From positions 1-7,986 of the forward strand of contig CALBSG010000167.1 of assembly GCA_937927675.1 (NCBI GenBank): DNA of 7,986 bases, given 5' to 3'. Below the pieces are notes generated by a model. That model searched no databases. It was given only the letters and a program-made list of their open reading frames with translations, and was not told where the DNA came from. Both the position numbers and the translations under genes were made by a program. This document shows positions 1 through 5,798 of this stretch, in pieces (position 1 is the stretch's first letter; the number at the start of each line of letters is the position of its first letter). The DNA is from an uncultured Paracoccaceae bacterium. Its GTDB lineage: Bacteria > Pseudomonadota > Alphaproteobacteria > Rhodobacterales > Rhodobacteraceae.

Positions 1-2
1 TG

Positions 3-98
3 GGCTGGTCGGGTGGTGGCTCGCTCTCGCTGTTTTACCAGGCGCAGGCCCTGCATCCGACGAGCACCGAAACGCCGGCTGGCGATCCGGTCGATCTC
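3..98 (+). pseudogene. Fragment of an alpha/beta-hydrolase gene, out of place
   Basis: The + frame starting at base 3 reads GWSGGGSLSLFYQAQA, then a short linker, then TPAGDPVDL. GWSGG is a G-x-S-x-G nucleophile elbow, with the serine at 9-11. The surrounding residues match, from memory, a family of bacterial alpha/beta-hydrolases that carry this elbow followed by a PAGDPVD motif. Both ends of the gene are absent. The left side is cut by the window edge. On the right the match stops at about base 98, where the same bases start to read as flagellin on the other strand. Nothing here can be expressed as a complete enzyme. I infer that the piece was joined to this contig by a chimeric assembly event. 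The alternative, that the reading is a chance open frame, is weaker because the motif order is specific. Confidence 0.5.
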
Positions 99-182
99 CT
101 CGACGAGCTGGCTCACCTCGACCTGGATCTGCATCCGGTCTTCATCCGTATAGATACCGTTCGCAGACTGAACGGAGAGTTC
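78..182 (-). pseudogene. flaB: Fragment of spirochete-type flagellin (FlaB), fused in frame to xseA
   Basis: Read on the minus strand in the xseA frame, this stretch gives RELSVQSANGIYTDEDRM followed by QIQVEVSQLVEEIDRIAS. That is the conserved N-terminal D0/D1 helix region of bacterial flagellin. The 'NGIYT-EDRM-IQVEVSQLV-EIDRIAS' form is typical, from memory, of spirochete periplasmic flagellar core proteins (Treponema, Leptospira) and not of alphaproteobacterial flagellins. Neither the flagellin start nor its C-terminal D0 region is present. After the final Ser (78-80) the expected AQFN-like continuation is missing and the frame drifts into unrelated residues. Those bases instead make sense on the + strand as hydrolase. 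This looks like a foreign fragment caught in a chimera, not a functional fusion. Confidence 0.75.
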
Positions 183-686
183 GCGCAGGCGGTGCAGAAT
201 ATCGCGGATCACCGCACCAGAGGGCGAGGTGACAACGCCAATCACCCCCGGCAGATAGGGGATCGGCTTTTTGCGGACGGGATCAAACAGCCCTTCGGCC
301 TGCAAGGCTGCCCGGCGCTTTTCCAGCATCGCCATCAGCGCGCCGGCGCCCGCCGGGGCCACATCATCGACGATCAACTGATATTTCGACTGGCCGGGAA
401 AGGTGGTCATCCGCCCCGTGGCGATAACTTCCATCCCTTCCTCGGGACGCACCTGCATGCGGGCAACCTGCCCCTTCCACGAAATCGCGGCGATGACAGA
501 GCGATCATCCTTGAGGTCAAAATAAAGATGCCCCGAAGCCGGGCGGCTGACCCGCCCCACCTCGCCGCGCACGCGCACAAGGCCAAACTCCCCCTCAATC
601 ACCCGTTTGACCGCGCCAGACAGCTCCGACACGGTGTATTCAGGCTGGTTGCCCGGCGGGGTGGGGGAATCTTCGAACATGTCCAT
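180..686 (-). CDS. xseA: Exodeoxyribonuclease VII large subunit, N-terminal 169 codons (disrupted)
   Basis: XseA forms exonuclease VII with XseB and degrades single-stranded DNA from both ends into short oligonucleotides in the cytoplasm, in DNA repair. The start at 686 gives MDMFEDSPTPPGNQPEYTVS; Met3 at 680 is an alternative, and neither has a clear Shine-Dalgarno. Residues about 17-110 form the N-terminal OB-fold that binds ssDNA, including SGHLYFDLKDD and FPGQSKYQLIVDD. Residues about 130-169 enter the catalytic domain with GLFDPVRKKPIPYLP and the conserved VVTSPSGAVIRDI. The family is usually about 400-500 residues long. After RLRE (169) the expected RFPxxV continuation is replaced, still in frame, by spirochete-type flagellin. 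The minus frame then stays open to the window edge for 228 codons in total. The gene is divergent from purD. The truncation is most simply a contig-end artefact, so the native gene is probably intact. Confidence 0.93.
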
Positions 687-775
687 CGGCGCAGGATAGG
701 GTCAAGCCGGACAGATGGGAAGGGAGCGATGCCCCTTGGCCCACGTGGCCGGAAAATTGCGATTTTGCGGTTCGA

Positions 776-789
776 TTTCTTGCAAGAAA
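776..789. promoter_or_regulatory. 14-bp perfect palindrome upstream of purD (possible operator)
   Basis: TTTCTTGCAAGAAA is a perfect 14-bp palindrome in the 174-bp gap between the divergent xseA and purD genes. It ends 15 bases before the candidate purD -35 element, so it is centred near -57 relative to the inferred transcription start. That position suits an activator or a divergent regulator. I cannot assign a regulator. The TTGCAA core is only loosely similar to the TTTGCAAA motif described for PccR in Rhodobacter. Confidence 0.4.
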
Positions 790-804
790 ACGCGGTCGCG
801 CCGC

Positions 805-833
805 TTGTCTAACCACGCGGCCCCGCCTATCAG
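805..833 (+). promoter_or_regulatory. Candidate sigma-70 promoter of purD
   Basis: TTGTCT (805-810) and TATCAG (828-833) are separated by 17 bases. Each matches the sigma-70 consensus at four of six positions. Transcription would start near 840 and leave a leader of about 20 bases, just enough for the ribosome binding site AAAGGGG at 848-854. No alternative pair this well spaced stands out in the gap. The call rests on pattern only. Confidence 0.4.
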
Positions 834-860
834 ACCTGAACGACAGCAAAGGGGTGCGCG

Positions 861-2123
861 ATGAATATCCTGATCCTTGGAAGCGGCGGGCGTGAACATG
901 CGCTGGCTTGGGCGGTGAAACAGAACCCCAAATGCGACCGGCTGATCGTGGCGCCCGGCAATGCCGGAATCGCGCAGATGGCCGAGGTGGCGGCCTTCAA
1001 CATTCTGGATGGGGCCGAAGTGGTCACCTTCTGCGAAGAAAACGCCATTGATTTCGTGATTGTTGGGCCCGAGGCCCCCTTGGCCGCAGGCGTGGCTGAT
1101 GCGACGCGGGCTGCCGGTATCACCACGTTCGGCCCCTCGGCTGCGGCTGCGCGACTGGAGGCGTCAAAGGGGTTCACCAAGGAAATCTGTGACGCCTGCG
1201 GCGCCCCGACGGCTGGCTATGCCCGCTTTACCGAAGCGGCCCCCGCAAAGGCATATATCCACGCCCAAGGGGCGCCGATCGTCGTCAAGGCTGACGGGTT
1301 GGCGGCAGGCAAGGGCGTGATCGTGGCGATGACCGAAGCCGAGGCGCTGGCAGCCATCGACGACATGTTCGGCGGCGAATTCGGGGCGGCCGGGGCCGAA
1401 GTGGTGATCGAGGAGTTCATGGCGGGCGAGGAGGCGAGCTTCTTCGTCCTGACCGATGGCGTGAATGCCCTGCCGATCGGCACTGCGCAGGATCACAAGC
1501 GGGTTGGCGATGGCGATACCGGCCCGAATACCGGCGGCATGGGGGCTTACTCACCCGCCCCGGTCTTGACCGATGCCCTGCAAAAACAGGCGCTGGACGA
1601 GATCGTTCTGCCGACGATCCGGGAAATGGCGCGGCGGGGCACCCCCTATCAGGGCGTCCTTTACGCCGGGCTGATGATCGAGCAGGGACGCGCCCGGCTG
1701 GTGGAATACAACGCCCGCTTTGGCGACCCGGAAACCCAAGTTCTGATGATGCGTCTTGGCGCGCAGGCGCTGGATCTGATGCTGGCCTGCGCCGAAGGGC
1801 GGCTGGACACGGCAAAGGTCAATTGGGCCGACGACCACGCCCTGACCGTGGTGATGGCGGCCAAGGGCTATCCGGGCGCTTACAACAAAGGCAGCGAGAT
1901 CCGCGGGCTGGAGCGTCTGCCAGAAGACAGCCTCCATATGTGTTTTCACGCCGGAACGGCCGAAAAGGACGGGATCATTGTCGCCAATGGCGGCCGGGTT
2001 CTGAACATCACGGCCCGTGGCGACACCCTGGCCGACGCCCGCAACCGCGCCTATGCGATGATTGACCATTTACGCTGGCCCGACGGGTTCTGCCGTTCGG
2101 ATATCGGCTGGCGCGCGCTGTGA
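861..2123 (+). CDS. purD: Phosphoribosylamine--glycine ligase (GAR synthetase)
   Basis: PurD catalyses the second step of de novo purine synthesis: 5-phosphoribosylamine + glycine + ATP gives glycinamide ribonucleotide + ADP + Pi, in the cytoplasm. The protein has 420 residues, the normal family length. The N-domain (about 1-102) carries GSGGREHAL at 7-15. The ATP-grasp domain (about 103-295) carries KADGLAAGKGV at 143-153, HKRVGDGDTGPNTGGMGAYSP-type residues at 212-232, and the metal/ATP site EYNARFGDPETQ at 282-293. The C-domain (about 326-420) ends in GFCRSDIGWRAL. The ATG at 861 is preceded by AAAGGGG with 6 bases of spacing, and the GSGGREHAL motif at the extreme N-terminus supports it. 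It appears monocistronic, with a GC hairpin and a long palindrome after it. Nothing is unusual in the sequence. Confidence 0.98.
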   Translation: MNILILGSGGREHALAWAVKQNPKCDRLIVAPGNAGIAQMAEVAAFNILDGAEVVTFCEENAIDFVIVGPEAPLAAGVADATRAAGITTFGPSAAAARLEASKGFTKEICDACGAPTAGYARFTEAAPAKAYIHAQGAPIVVKADGLAAGKGVIVAMTEAEALAAIDDMFGGEFGAAGAEVVIEEFMAGEEASFFVLTDGVNALPIGTAQDHKRVGDGDTGPNTGGMGAYSPAPVLTDALQKQALDEIVLPTIREMARRGTPYQGVLYAGLMIEQGRARLVEYNARFGDPETQVLMMRLGAQALDLMLACAEGRLDTAKVNWADDHALTVVMAAKGYPGAYNKGSEIRGLERLPEDSLHMCFHAGTAEKDGIIVANGGRVLNITARGDTLADARNRAYAMIDHLRWPDGFCRSDIGWRAL

Positions 2124-2131
2124 CGCCGGGC

Positions 2132-2152
2132 AGGGGGGCCTCTGGCCCCCCT
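2132..2152. terminator. GC-rich hairpin 8 bases after purD
   Basis: AGGGGGGCC and GGCCCCCCT form a perfect 9-bp stem around a TCT loop, beginning 8 bases after the purD stop. There is no run of T after it, so it is not a canonical intrinsic terminator. It could still slow polymerase or protect the 3' end of the purD transcript. It lies 23 bases before the separate long palindrome at 2176. Confidence 0.45.
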
Positions 2153-2175
2153 CGCGCTGGTGCGCTCCCCCCCGA

Positions 2176-2226
2176 GAGTATTTGTGCCAAGATGAAGCGG
2201 GGGATTTCATCTTGGCACAAATACTC
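2176..2226. repeat. 51-bp perfect palindrome with 21-bp arms (REP-like intergenic element)
   Basis: The left arm (2176-2196, GAGTATTTG...AAGATGAA) and the right arm (2206-2226, its exact reverse complement) are 21 bases each, separated by a 9-base loop, GCGGGGGAT. The outer flanks are C-rich on the left (CTCCCCCCCGA) and CTCCCGCCGGAGG on the right, so each arm looks like one copy of a slightly longer unit placed head to head. Variants of this 'GAGTATTTG..CCAAGATGAA' word are, from memory, scattered between genes in Rhodobacterales genomes. In RNA it would form a 21-bp helix, a possible RNase III substrate or transcription barrier between purD and the bestrophin gene. There is no T tract after it. 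Confidence 0.8.
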
Positions 2227-2290
2227 CCGCCGGAGGCTCCGACATCGGGGCCGGGCGGCGCGGGTGAAATTCTGACAACAGGGGGCGGCC

Positions 2291-3142
2291 ATGATCATTC
2301 GCGACAAGCCCGGATTGCGGGAATTGCTTTTTGCGCTGCGTGGCTCTGTGCTGCCGGTGATCGCGCCGTCTTTGGTCGTGGTGGCCTTGGCGGCGGCCGG
2401 ACTGGTTGTGCTTGATCGGTTCGTGGCGCCGATGCCGCATGTTTCGCCCGTGCCCTTTACGGTTTTCGGGGTCGCGCTGTCGCTGTTTTTGGGCTTTCGC
2501 AACAACGCCGCCTATGATCGCTGGTGGGAAGCGCGGCGGCTTTGGGGTGGGCTTGTCGCCGACACCCGTGCGCTGATCCGCGAGGCGGAGTTGTTCCTTG
2601 GGCCGGGGGCCGAGACTCGCGCGTTGCTGATCGGGCAGCGCGACTTTCTGCACGGGCTGCGGCGGGCTTTGCGTGGCGAGGCGGCAAACGGGCCGACCCC
2701 GGAAGAGGCCTTGCAGGCGATGAATGGGCTTTTGGTGGCGGCCCGCGCGGGCGGGCAGCTGGATGGCTTTGGTGCGCGCACGCTGTCGGGGCGGCTGGCC
2801 TCGATCACGCTGGCGCAAGCGGGATGTGAGCGCATTCGCTCTACTCCTCTGCCTTATGTCTATTCCCTGCTGATCTTCCGCACCTCTTGGCTTTACTGCC
2901 TCCTGTTGCCCTTGGCGCTTTTGGAGGGGCCGGGCTGGATGGCGCCGGTCTTTGTCAGCATCGTGGCTTATGTGTTTTTCGGCCTTGCCGAAGTGACCGA
3001 GGAATTGGCGCATCCCTTTGGCCAGACCGCCAACGCCCTGCCTTTGAGTGCGATTTGCCGGACCTGCGACATCGCGCTGGCCACCGCGCTGGGCGAACCT
3101 GTGCCCCCGCCCTTGCAGCCCGTGGGCTTCCGACTGGATTAA
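2291..3142 (+). CDS. Bestrophin-family (UPF0187/YneE-like) membrane channel
   Basis: This is a predicted inner-membrane ion channel of the bestrophin family, which includes pentameric anion channels in animals and cation-conducting bacterial homologues. The protein has 283 residues, close to the usual bacterial length of about 290-300. Hydrophobic segments are at about 21-47, 54-70, 189-211 and 216-234. The family signature LSLFLGFRNNAAYDRWWEAR spans 63-82, and RLWGG follows at 83-87. The later GLAEVTEELAHPFG stretch (231-244) and ANALPL (247-252) match the conserved acidic/PFG...N-LPL region near the cytoplasmic end. The ATG at 2291 has AGGGGG (2280-2285) 5 bases upstream. The gene stands alone between the palindrome after purD and lysC (74-base gap). 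The physiological ion cannot be told from the sequence. Confidence 0.9.
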   Translation: MIIRDKPGLRELLFALRGSVLPVIAPSLVVVALAAAGLVVLDRFVAPMPHVSPVPFTVFGVALSLFLGFRNNAAYDRWWEARRLWGGLVADTRALIREAELFLGPGAETRALLIGQRDFLHGLRRALRGEAANGPTPEEALQAMNGLLVAARAGGQLDGFGARTLSGRLASITLAQAGCERIRSTPLPYVYSLLIFRTSWLYCLLLPLALLEGPGWMAPVFVSIVAYVFFGLAEVTEELAHPFGQTANALPLSAICRTCDIALATALGEPVPPPLQPVGFRLD

Positions 3143-3157
3143 CCACCGCTTTCCCGC

Positions 3158-3186
3158 TTGCACGCGGGGGGCAGTCGCCCTAAAGA
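3158..3186 (+). promoter_or_regulatory. Weak candidate promoter of lysC
   Basis: TTGCAC (3158-3163) and TAAAGA (3181-3186) lie 17 bases apart in the 74-base gap before lysC. Each matches the sigma-70 consensus at only three of six positions, though TTG-led -35 boxes are common in alphaproteobacteria. The start would be near 3193, giving a leader of about 24 bases. lysC could instead be read through from the bestrophin gene. Confidence 0.25.
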
Positions 3187-3216
3187 AACGCCGATTTCAG
3201 GCTGTGGGAGATGTCC

Positions 3217-4473
3217 ATGCCGCTTCTGGTGATGAAATTCGGTGGCACCTCGGTGGCGGATCTCGACCGCATCGCCAATGCCGCCCAGAAGGTCCAGCGC
3301 GAGGTGGAGCGTGGCTATGACGTGATCGTCATCGTCAGCGCCATGTCGGGCAAGACCAATGAAATGGTCGGTTGGGTCGAAAAGACCTCGCCGCTGTATG
3401 ATGCCCGCGAATATGACGCGGTCGTCTCGTCGGGCGAGAATGTGACCGCAGGTCTGATGGCCCTGCGCTTGCAGGAAATGGGGATCGCTGCGCGCAGCTG
3501 GCAAGGCTGGCAGGTGCCGATCAACACCACCTCGGCGCATGGGGCGGCACGCTTTGTGTCGATCCCGCGCGAGAATATGGATGCCAAATTCGCCGAAGGC
3601 TTCAAGGTGATGGTTGTCGCAGGCTTCCAAGGCGTCAGCGCCGAAGGCCGGATTACCACGCTGGGCCGCGGTGGATCGGATACCACCGCTGTTGCCTTTG
3701 CCGCAGCCTTTGGGGCCGAACGCTGTGCCATCTACACCGATGTAGATGGGGTCTATACCACCGACCCGCGGATCACCGACAAAGCCCGCAAGCTGGAAAA
3801 GATCGCCTTTGAAGAGATGCTGGAGCTGGCCTCGCTGGGGGCAAAGGTCTTGCAGACCCGCTCGGTCGAACTGGCAATGCGCTATAAGGTGCGGCTGCGG
3901 GTGCTGTCCTCGTTCGAGGACACCGATGAAACTTCTGGAACTCTGGTCTGCGACGAGGACGAAATCATGGAATCGAAAGTTGTTTCTGGCGTCGCCTACA
4001 GCCGCGACGAAGCGAAGATGACGCTGGTCAAGGTTGAAGACCGTCCCGGCATCGCTGCCGCGATCTTCGGCCCCTTGGCCGATGCGGGTGTGAACGTTGA
4101 CATGATCGTGCAGAATATTTCGGAACTCGACGATCCGACCGACAAGCGCGCCTATACGGACATGACCTTTAGCTTGCCCACCAATCAGGTGGAGCGGGCG
4201 CGCAAGGCGATGGAAGAAGCCAAGGCGGCAGGCAAGTTCGCCTATGGCAATCTGGTCACCGATACCGATGTGGCCAAGATTTCGGTCGTCGGGATCGGGA
4301 TGCGTAGCCAAGTCGGTGTGGCGGCCAAGATGTTTGCGGCCCTTGCCGCTGAAAACGTCAATATCAAGGTTATCTCCACCAGCGAGATCAAGATCTCGGT
4401 CCTGATCGACCGCAAGTATATGGAACTGGCCGTGCAGGCGCTGCACGACACGTTCGAGTTGGAAAAGGCCTAA
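3217..4473 (+). CDS. lysC: Aspartate kinase (aspartokinase)
   Basis: LysC phosphorylates L-aspartate with ATP to give 4-aspartyl phosphate, the first step towards lysine/diaminopimelate, threonine, methionine and isoleucine. I take the ATG at 3217 (418 residues). GGGAG at 3206-3210 lies 6 bases before it but directly abuts the in-frame ATG at 3211, which would add MS. The kinase domain (about 1-245) shows KFGGTSV at 7-13, SAMSGKTNE at 41-49, SSGENVTAGL at 71-80, TTLGRGGSDTTA at 147-158 and YTDVDGVYTTDPR at 173-185. Two ACT domains follow, at about 265-345 (EDRPGIAAAIFGPLADAGVNVD) and about 352-415 (VGIGMRSQVGVAAKMF, VNIKVISTSEIKISVLI). These are expected to bind the feedback inhibitors lysine and/or threonine. 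The domain plan matches the alpha2beta2 type of Corynebacterium and Bacillus, and a likely internal start is listed separately. A strong terminator follows. Confidence 0.98.
   Translation: MPLLVMKFGGTSVADLDRIANAAQKVQREVERGYDVIVIVSAMSGKTNEMVGWVEKTSPLYDAREYDAVVSSGENVTAGLMALRLQEMGIAARSWQGWQVPINTTSAHGAARFVSIPRENMDAKFAEGFKVMVVAGFQGVSAEGRITTLGRGGSDTTAVAFAAAFGAERCAIYTDVDGVYTTDPRITDKARKLEKIAFEEMLELASLGAKVLQTRSVELAMRYKVRLRVLSSFEDTDETSGTLVCDEDEIMESKVVSGVAYSRDEAKMTLVKVEDRPGIAAAIFGPLADAGVNVDMIVQNISELDDPTDKRAYTDMTFSLPTNQVERARKAMEEAKAAGKFAYGNLVTDTDVAKISVVGIGMRSQVGVAAKMFAALAAENVNIKVISTSEIKISVLIDRKYMELAVQALHDTFELEKA
3955..4473 (+). other. lysC: Internal translation start in lysC: probable regulatory (beta) subunit
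   Basis: Inside lysC, GAGGA at 3955-3959 lies 7 bases before an in-frame ATG at 3967 (Met251 of the long form). Translation from there would give a 168-residue protein starting MESKVVSGVAYSRDEAKMTL and containing only the two ACT domains. In Corynebacterium glutamicum and Bacillus subtilis, aspartokinase II-type genes make such a beta subunit from an in-frame internal start at the equivalent place, and the C. glutamicum beta start (MEEAVLTGVA, from memory) aligns with this one. I infer the same two-product arrangement here. Use of the site cannot be shown from sequence alone. Confidence 0.55.
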
Positions 4474-4490
4474 GGGATTATCCAAGACAA

Positions 4491-4520
4491 AAAAAGCCCG
4501 GTCAGACGACCGGGCTTTTT
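4491..4520. terminator. Bidirectional intrinsic terminator between lysC and the HdeA-like gene
   Basis: AAAAAGCCCGGTC (4491-4503) and its exact reverse complement GACCGGGCTTTTT (4508-4520) form a 13-bp stem with an AGAC loop. A T run ends the structure on the + strand, and the A run gives a T run on the - strand. It starts 17 bases after the lysC stop and ends 18 bases before the stop of the convergent gene, so it can serve both. Confidence 0.93.
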
Positions 4521-4538
4521 CATTTGGTGCAAGCTGGA

Positions 4539-4826
4539 TCAGCCGTTTTCGGCGGTGTGCAGCACATCCATCAGGCTCGCCGAGGGATCGGCGGTGCAGG
4601 CTGCGGCGGCGCCGTCGATATTGGCTTGCAGGCGTTCAACGTCAAAGCCGGTGTCCGAGGCCTGACCGCCCATGTAGCCATCAATCCAAGTCAACAGCAT
4701 CGCAACCGAATCTGCCGGCATTTCGGCCAGATCGGCGCAGGTGATGGTGGAGATATCCGCCGATTCGGCGAAGGCTGCACAAGGGGAAACCAAGCCAATC
4801 AGAGCGGCCGCAACGAGAGTTTTCAT
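4539..4826 (-). CDS. Small secreted HdeA/HdeB-family protein
   Basis: This is a 95-residue protein predicted to be exported to the periplasm. The start at 4826 (MKTLVAAALIGLVSPCAAFA) gives a classic Sec signal peptide with cleavage expected after AFA (residue 20). An upstream in-frame ATG at 4895 would add 23 residues before the signal and is unlikely. The mature part is about 75 residues, TITCADLAEMPADSV...LLTWIDGYMGG..., then FDVERLQANIDGAAAAC. Cys30 and Cys77 sit where HdeA/HdeB proteins form their single disulfide, and the WIDGYMGG stretch with a C-terminal 'A..AC..DP' is typical of the family. In Escherichia coli HdeA and HdeB are acid-activated periplasmic chaperones. Whether this distant relative does the same is inference. 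It converges on lysC and shares its terminator. Cys16 is preceded by VSP, so it is not a lipobox. Confidence 0.8.
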   Translation of the reverse strand: MKTLVAAALIGLVSPCAAFAESADISTITCADLAEMPADSVAMLLTWIDGYMGGQASDTGFDVERLQANIDGAAAACTADPSASLMDVLHTAENG

Positions 4827-4970
4827 CAAGATTATCTTTCCGGGATGATCGGGCATCCCTGTAAATAGGTTTTCAAATAAACTGGTACAGATCACTCAGC
4901 ACTGGCGCTGGTGATGGCGGGGATTGGCGATTCCGGCAAGAGTGTTTGGTGCGGCAGGCTTAACCAGAGG

Positions 4971-5726
4971 TTAGATTGAGCCCGCTTCGACCATGTAATT
5001 CGATGCCGAACACATCGCGGCATCGTCAGAGGCCAGAAACAGCACCATGCGTGCGACATAGACCGGGTCGATCAGGTCGGGCAGGCACTGGCGGTTGCGA
5101 TGGGCTTCAAGCGCTTCGGGGGTAGCCCAAAGCGTCTTTTGCCGCTCTGTCATGATCCAGCCCGGCACCACGGCATTGACGCGGATCCGGTGGCGACCAA
5201 GATCGCGCGCCATTGTGCGTGTCAGGCCATGCACCGCGGCTTTGGCGGTGGCATAGGCCGGAAAACCGCCGCCTGCCTCAAACCAGCTGTTCGACCCCAT
5301 GTTGATGATCGAACCGCCCCCGGCGGCGATCATGTCAGGGGCAACGGTTTGGATGGCAAAAAACATGTGGCGCAGGTTGGTGGCTTGGCGTTCGTCCCAA
5401 TAGTCGGGCGTCACATCTTGCCAGCCATGGCGATCATCGCGGGCGGCATTGTTCACCAAAACCTCGGCCGCGCCAATCCGGGCCTTCAGCGAGGCCAGAG
5501 CGGCCTGCAGTGCCGTAATGTCGCGCAAATCGCACAGCTCATAGGTCACGCCGGGCAGGTCGTCAGCCAAGGCCCTGCTGGCGGCTTCGTCGATATCCAA
5601 AAAGCCGACCTTGGCCCCCTGCGCGGCAAAGGCGCGAACGATCTCGGCCCCAATACCTTGCGCGCCGCCACTGACAAAAACGGTCTTGCCGTTCAAGCTG
5701 GGATAGATTGCGAAATTTTGGGTCAT
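4971..5726 (-). CDS. SDR-family dehydrogenase, similar to D-xylose 1-dehydrogenase XylB
   Basis: This is a classical short-chain dehydrogenase/reductase of 251 residues, cytoplasmic and NAD(P)-dependent. The start at 5726 (MTQNFAIYPSLNGKTVFVSG) has AAAGG 5 bases upstream; an in-frame ATG at 5810 would add 28 residues with no family match. The cofactor loop is SGGAQGIG at 19-26. Asp44 at the end of the second strand (GFLDID) favours NAD over NADP. NNAARDDRH at 92-100 replaces the usual NNAG. The catalytic tetrad is Asn117, Ser145, Tyr158 and Lys162 (YATAK). From memory, the IYPSL-GK start, the FLDI...SRAL region, NNA-DDRH, YWDER...NLRHM and the C-terminal LFLASDDA follow Caulobacter crescentus XylB, which oxidises D-xylose to xylonolactone. 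The substrate is therefore probably an aldose, but xylose, arabinose and galactose cannot be separated here. It stands alone, divergent from ptsP. Confidence 0.88.
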   Translation of the reverse strand: MTQNFAIYPSLNGKTVFVSGGAQGIGAEIVRAFAAQGAKVGFLDIDEAASRALADDLPGVTYELCDLRDITALQAALASLKARIGAAEVLVNNAARDDRHGWQDVTPDYWDERQATNLRHMFFAIQTVAPDMIAAGGGSIINMGSNSWFEAGGGFPAYATAKAAVHGLTRTMARDLGRHRIRVNAVVPGWIMTERQKTLWATPEALEAHRNRQCLPDLIDPVYVARMVLFLASDDAAMCSASNYMVEAGSI

Positions 5727-5798
5727 GGTGGCCTTTAACAAGCTGGGATGGTGTCTATTTGGCGCACGGGCCATCGACCGGCAAGGGCGCTTGAGCCT

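Noticed and set aside
3..686. A genuine XseA-flagellin fusion protein of 228 or more codons
   Set aside because: The frame is open, but the parts are from different phyla, each is incomplete, and the last 25 or so codons (below base 78) are nonsense on this strand yet sensible as hydrolase on the other.
741..748. CCACGTGG palindrome upstream of xseA
   Set aside because: It is only 8 bp and GC-rich, so likely by chance in this composition, and it has no placement relative to a promoter that I can support.
192..812. Open + frame of 206 codons opposite xseA
   Set aside because: It is the antisense shadow of xseA and its upstream gap. Its translation is rich in Arg, His and Pro with no family motif, whereas the minus strand gives a clear XseA.
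2062..2415. Open frames reading 'EYLCQDE' through the palindrome after purD
   Set aside because: These arise because the palindromic repeat happens to be open in both directions. They have no start context and overlap purD and the bestrophin gene.
3139..4485. Long open minus frame (448 codons) covering all of lysC
   Set aside because: Long antisense frames are expected in GC-rich coding DNA. The + strand encodes an unmistakable aspartokinase and the antisense protein shows no domain or ribosome site.
4761..4826. HdeA-like protein as a lipoprotein (Cys16)
   Set aside because: The residues before the Cys are Val-Ser-Pro, which do not fit the lipobox; a standard AxA cleavage site follows at residues 18-20.
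4961..4973. TAACC-AGA-GGTTA inverted repeat at the SDR stop codon
   Set aside because: The arms are only 5 bp, it overlaps the stop codon and has no T tract, so it is too weak to call a terminator or an operator.
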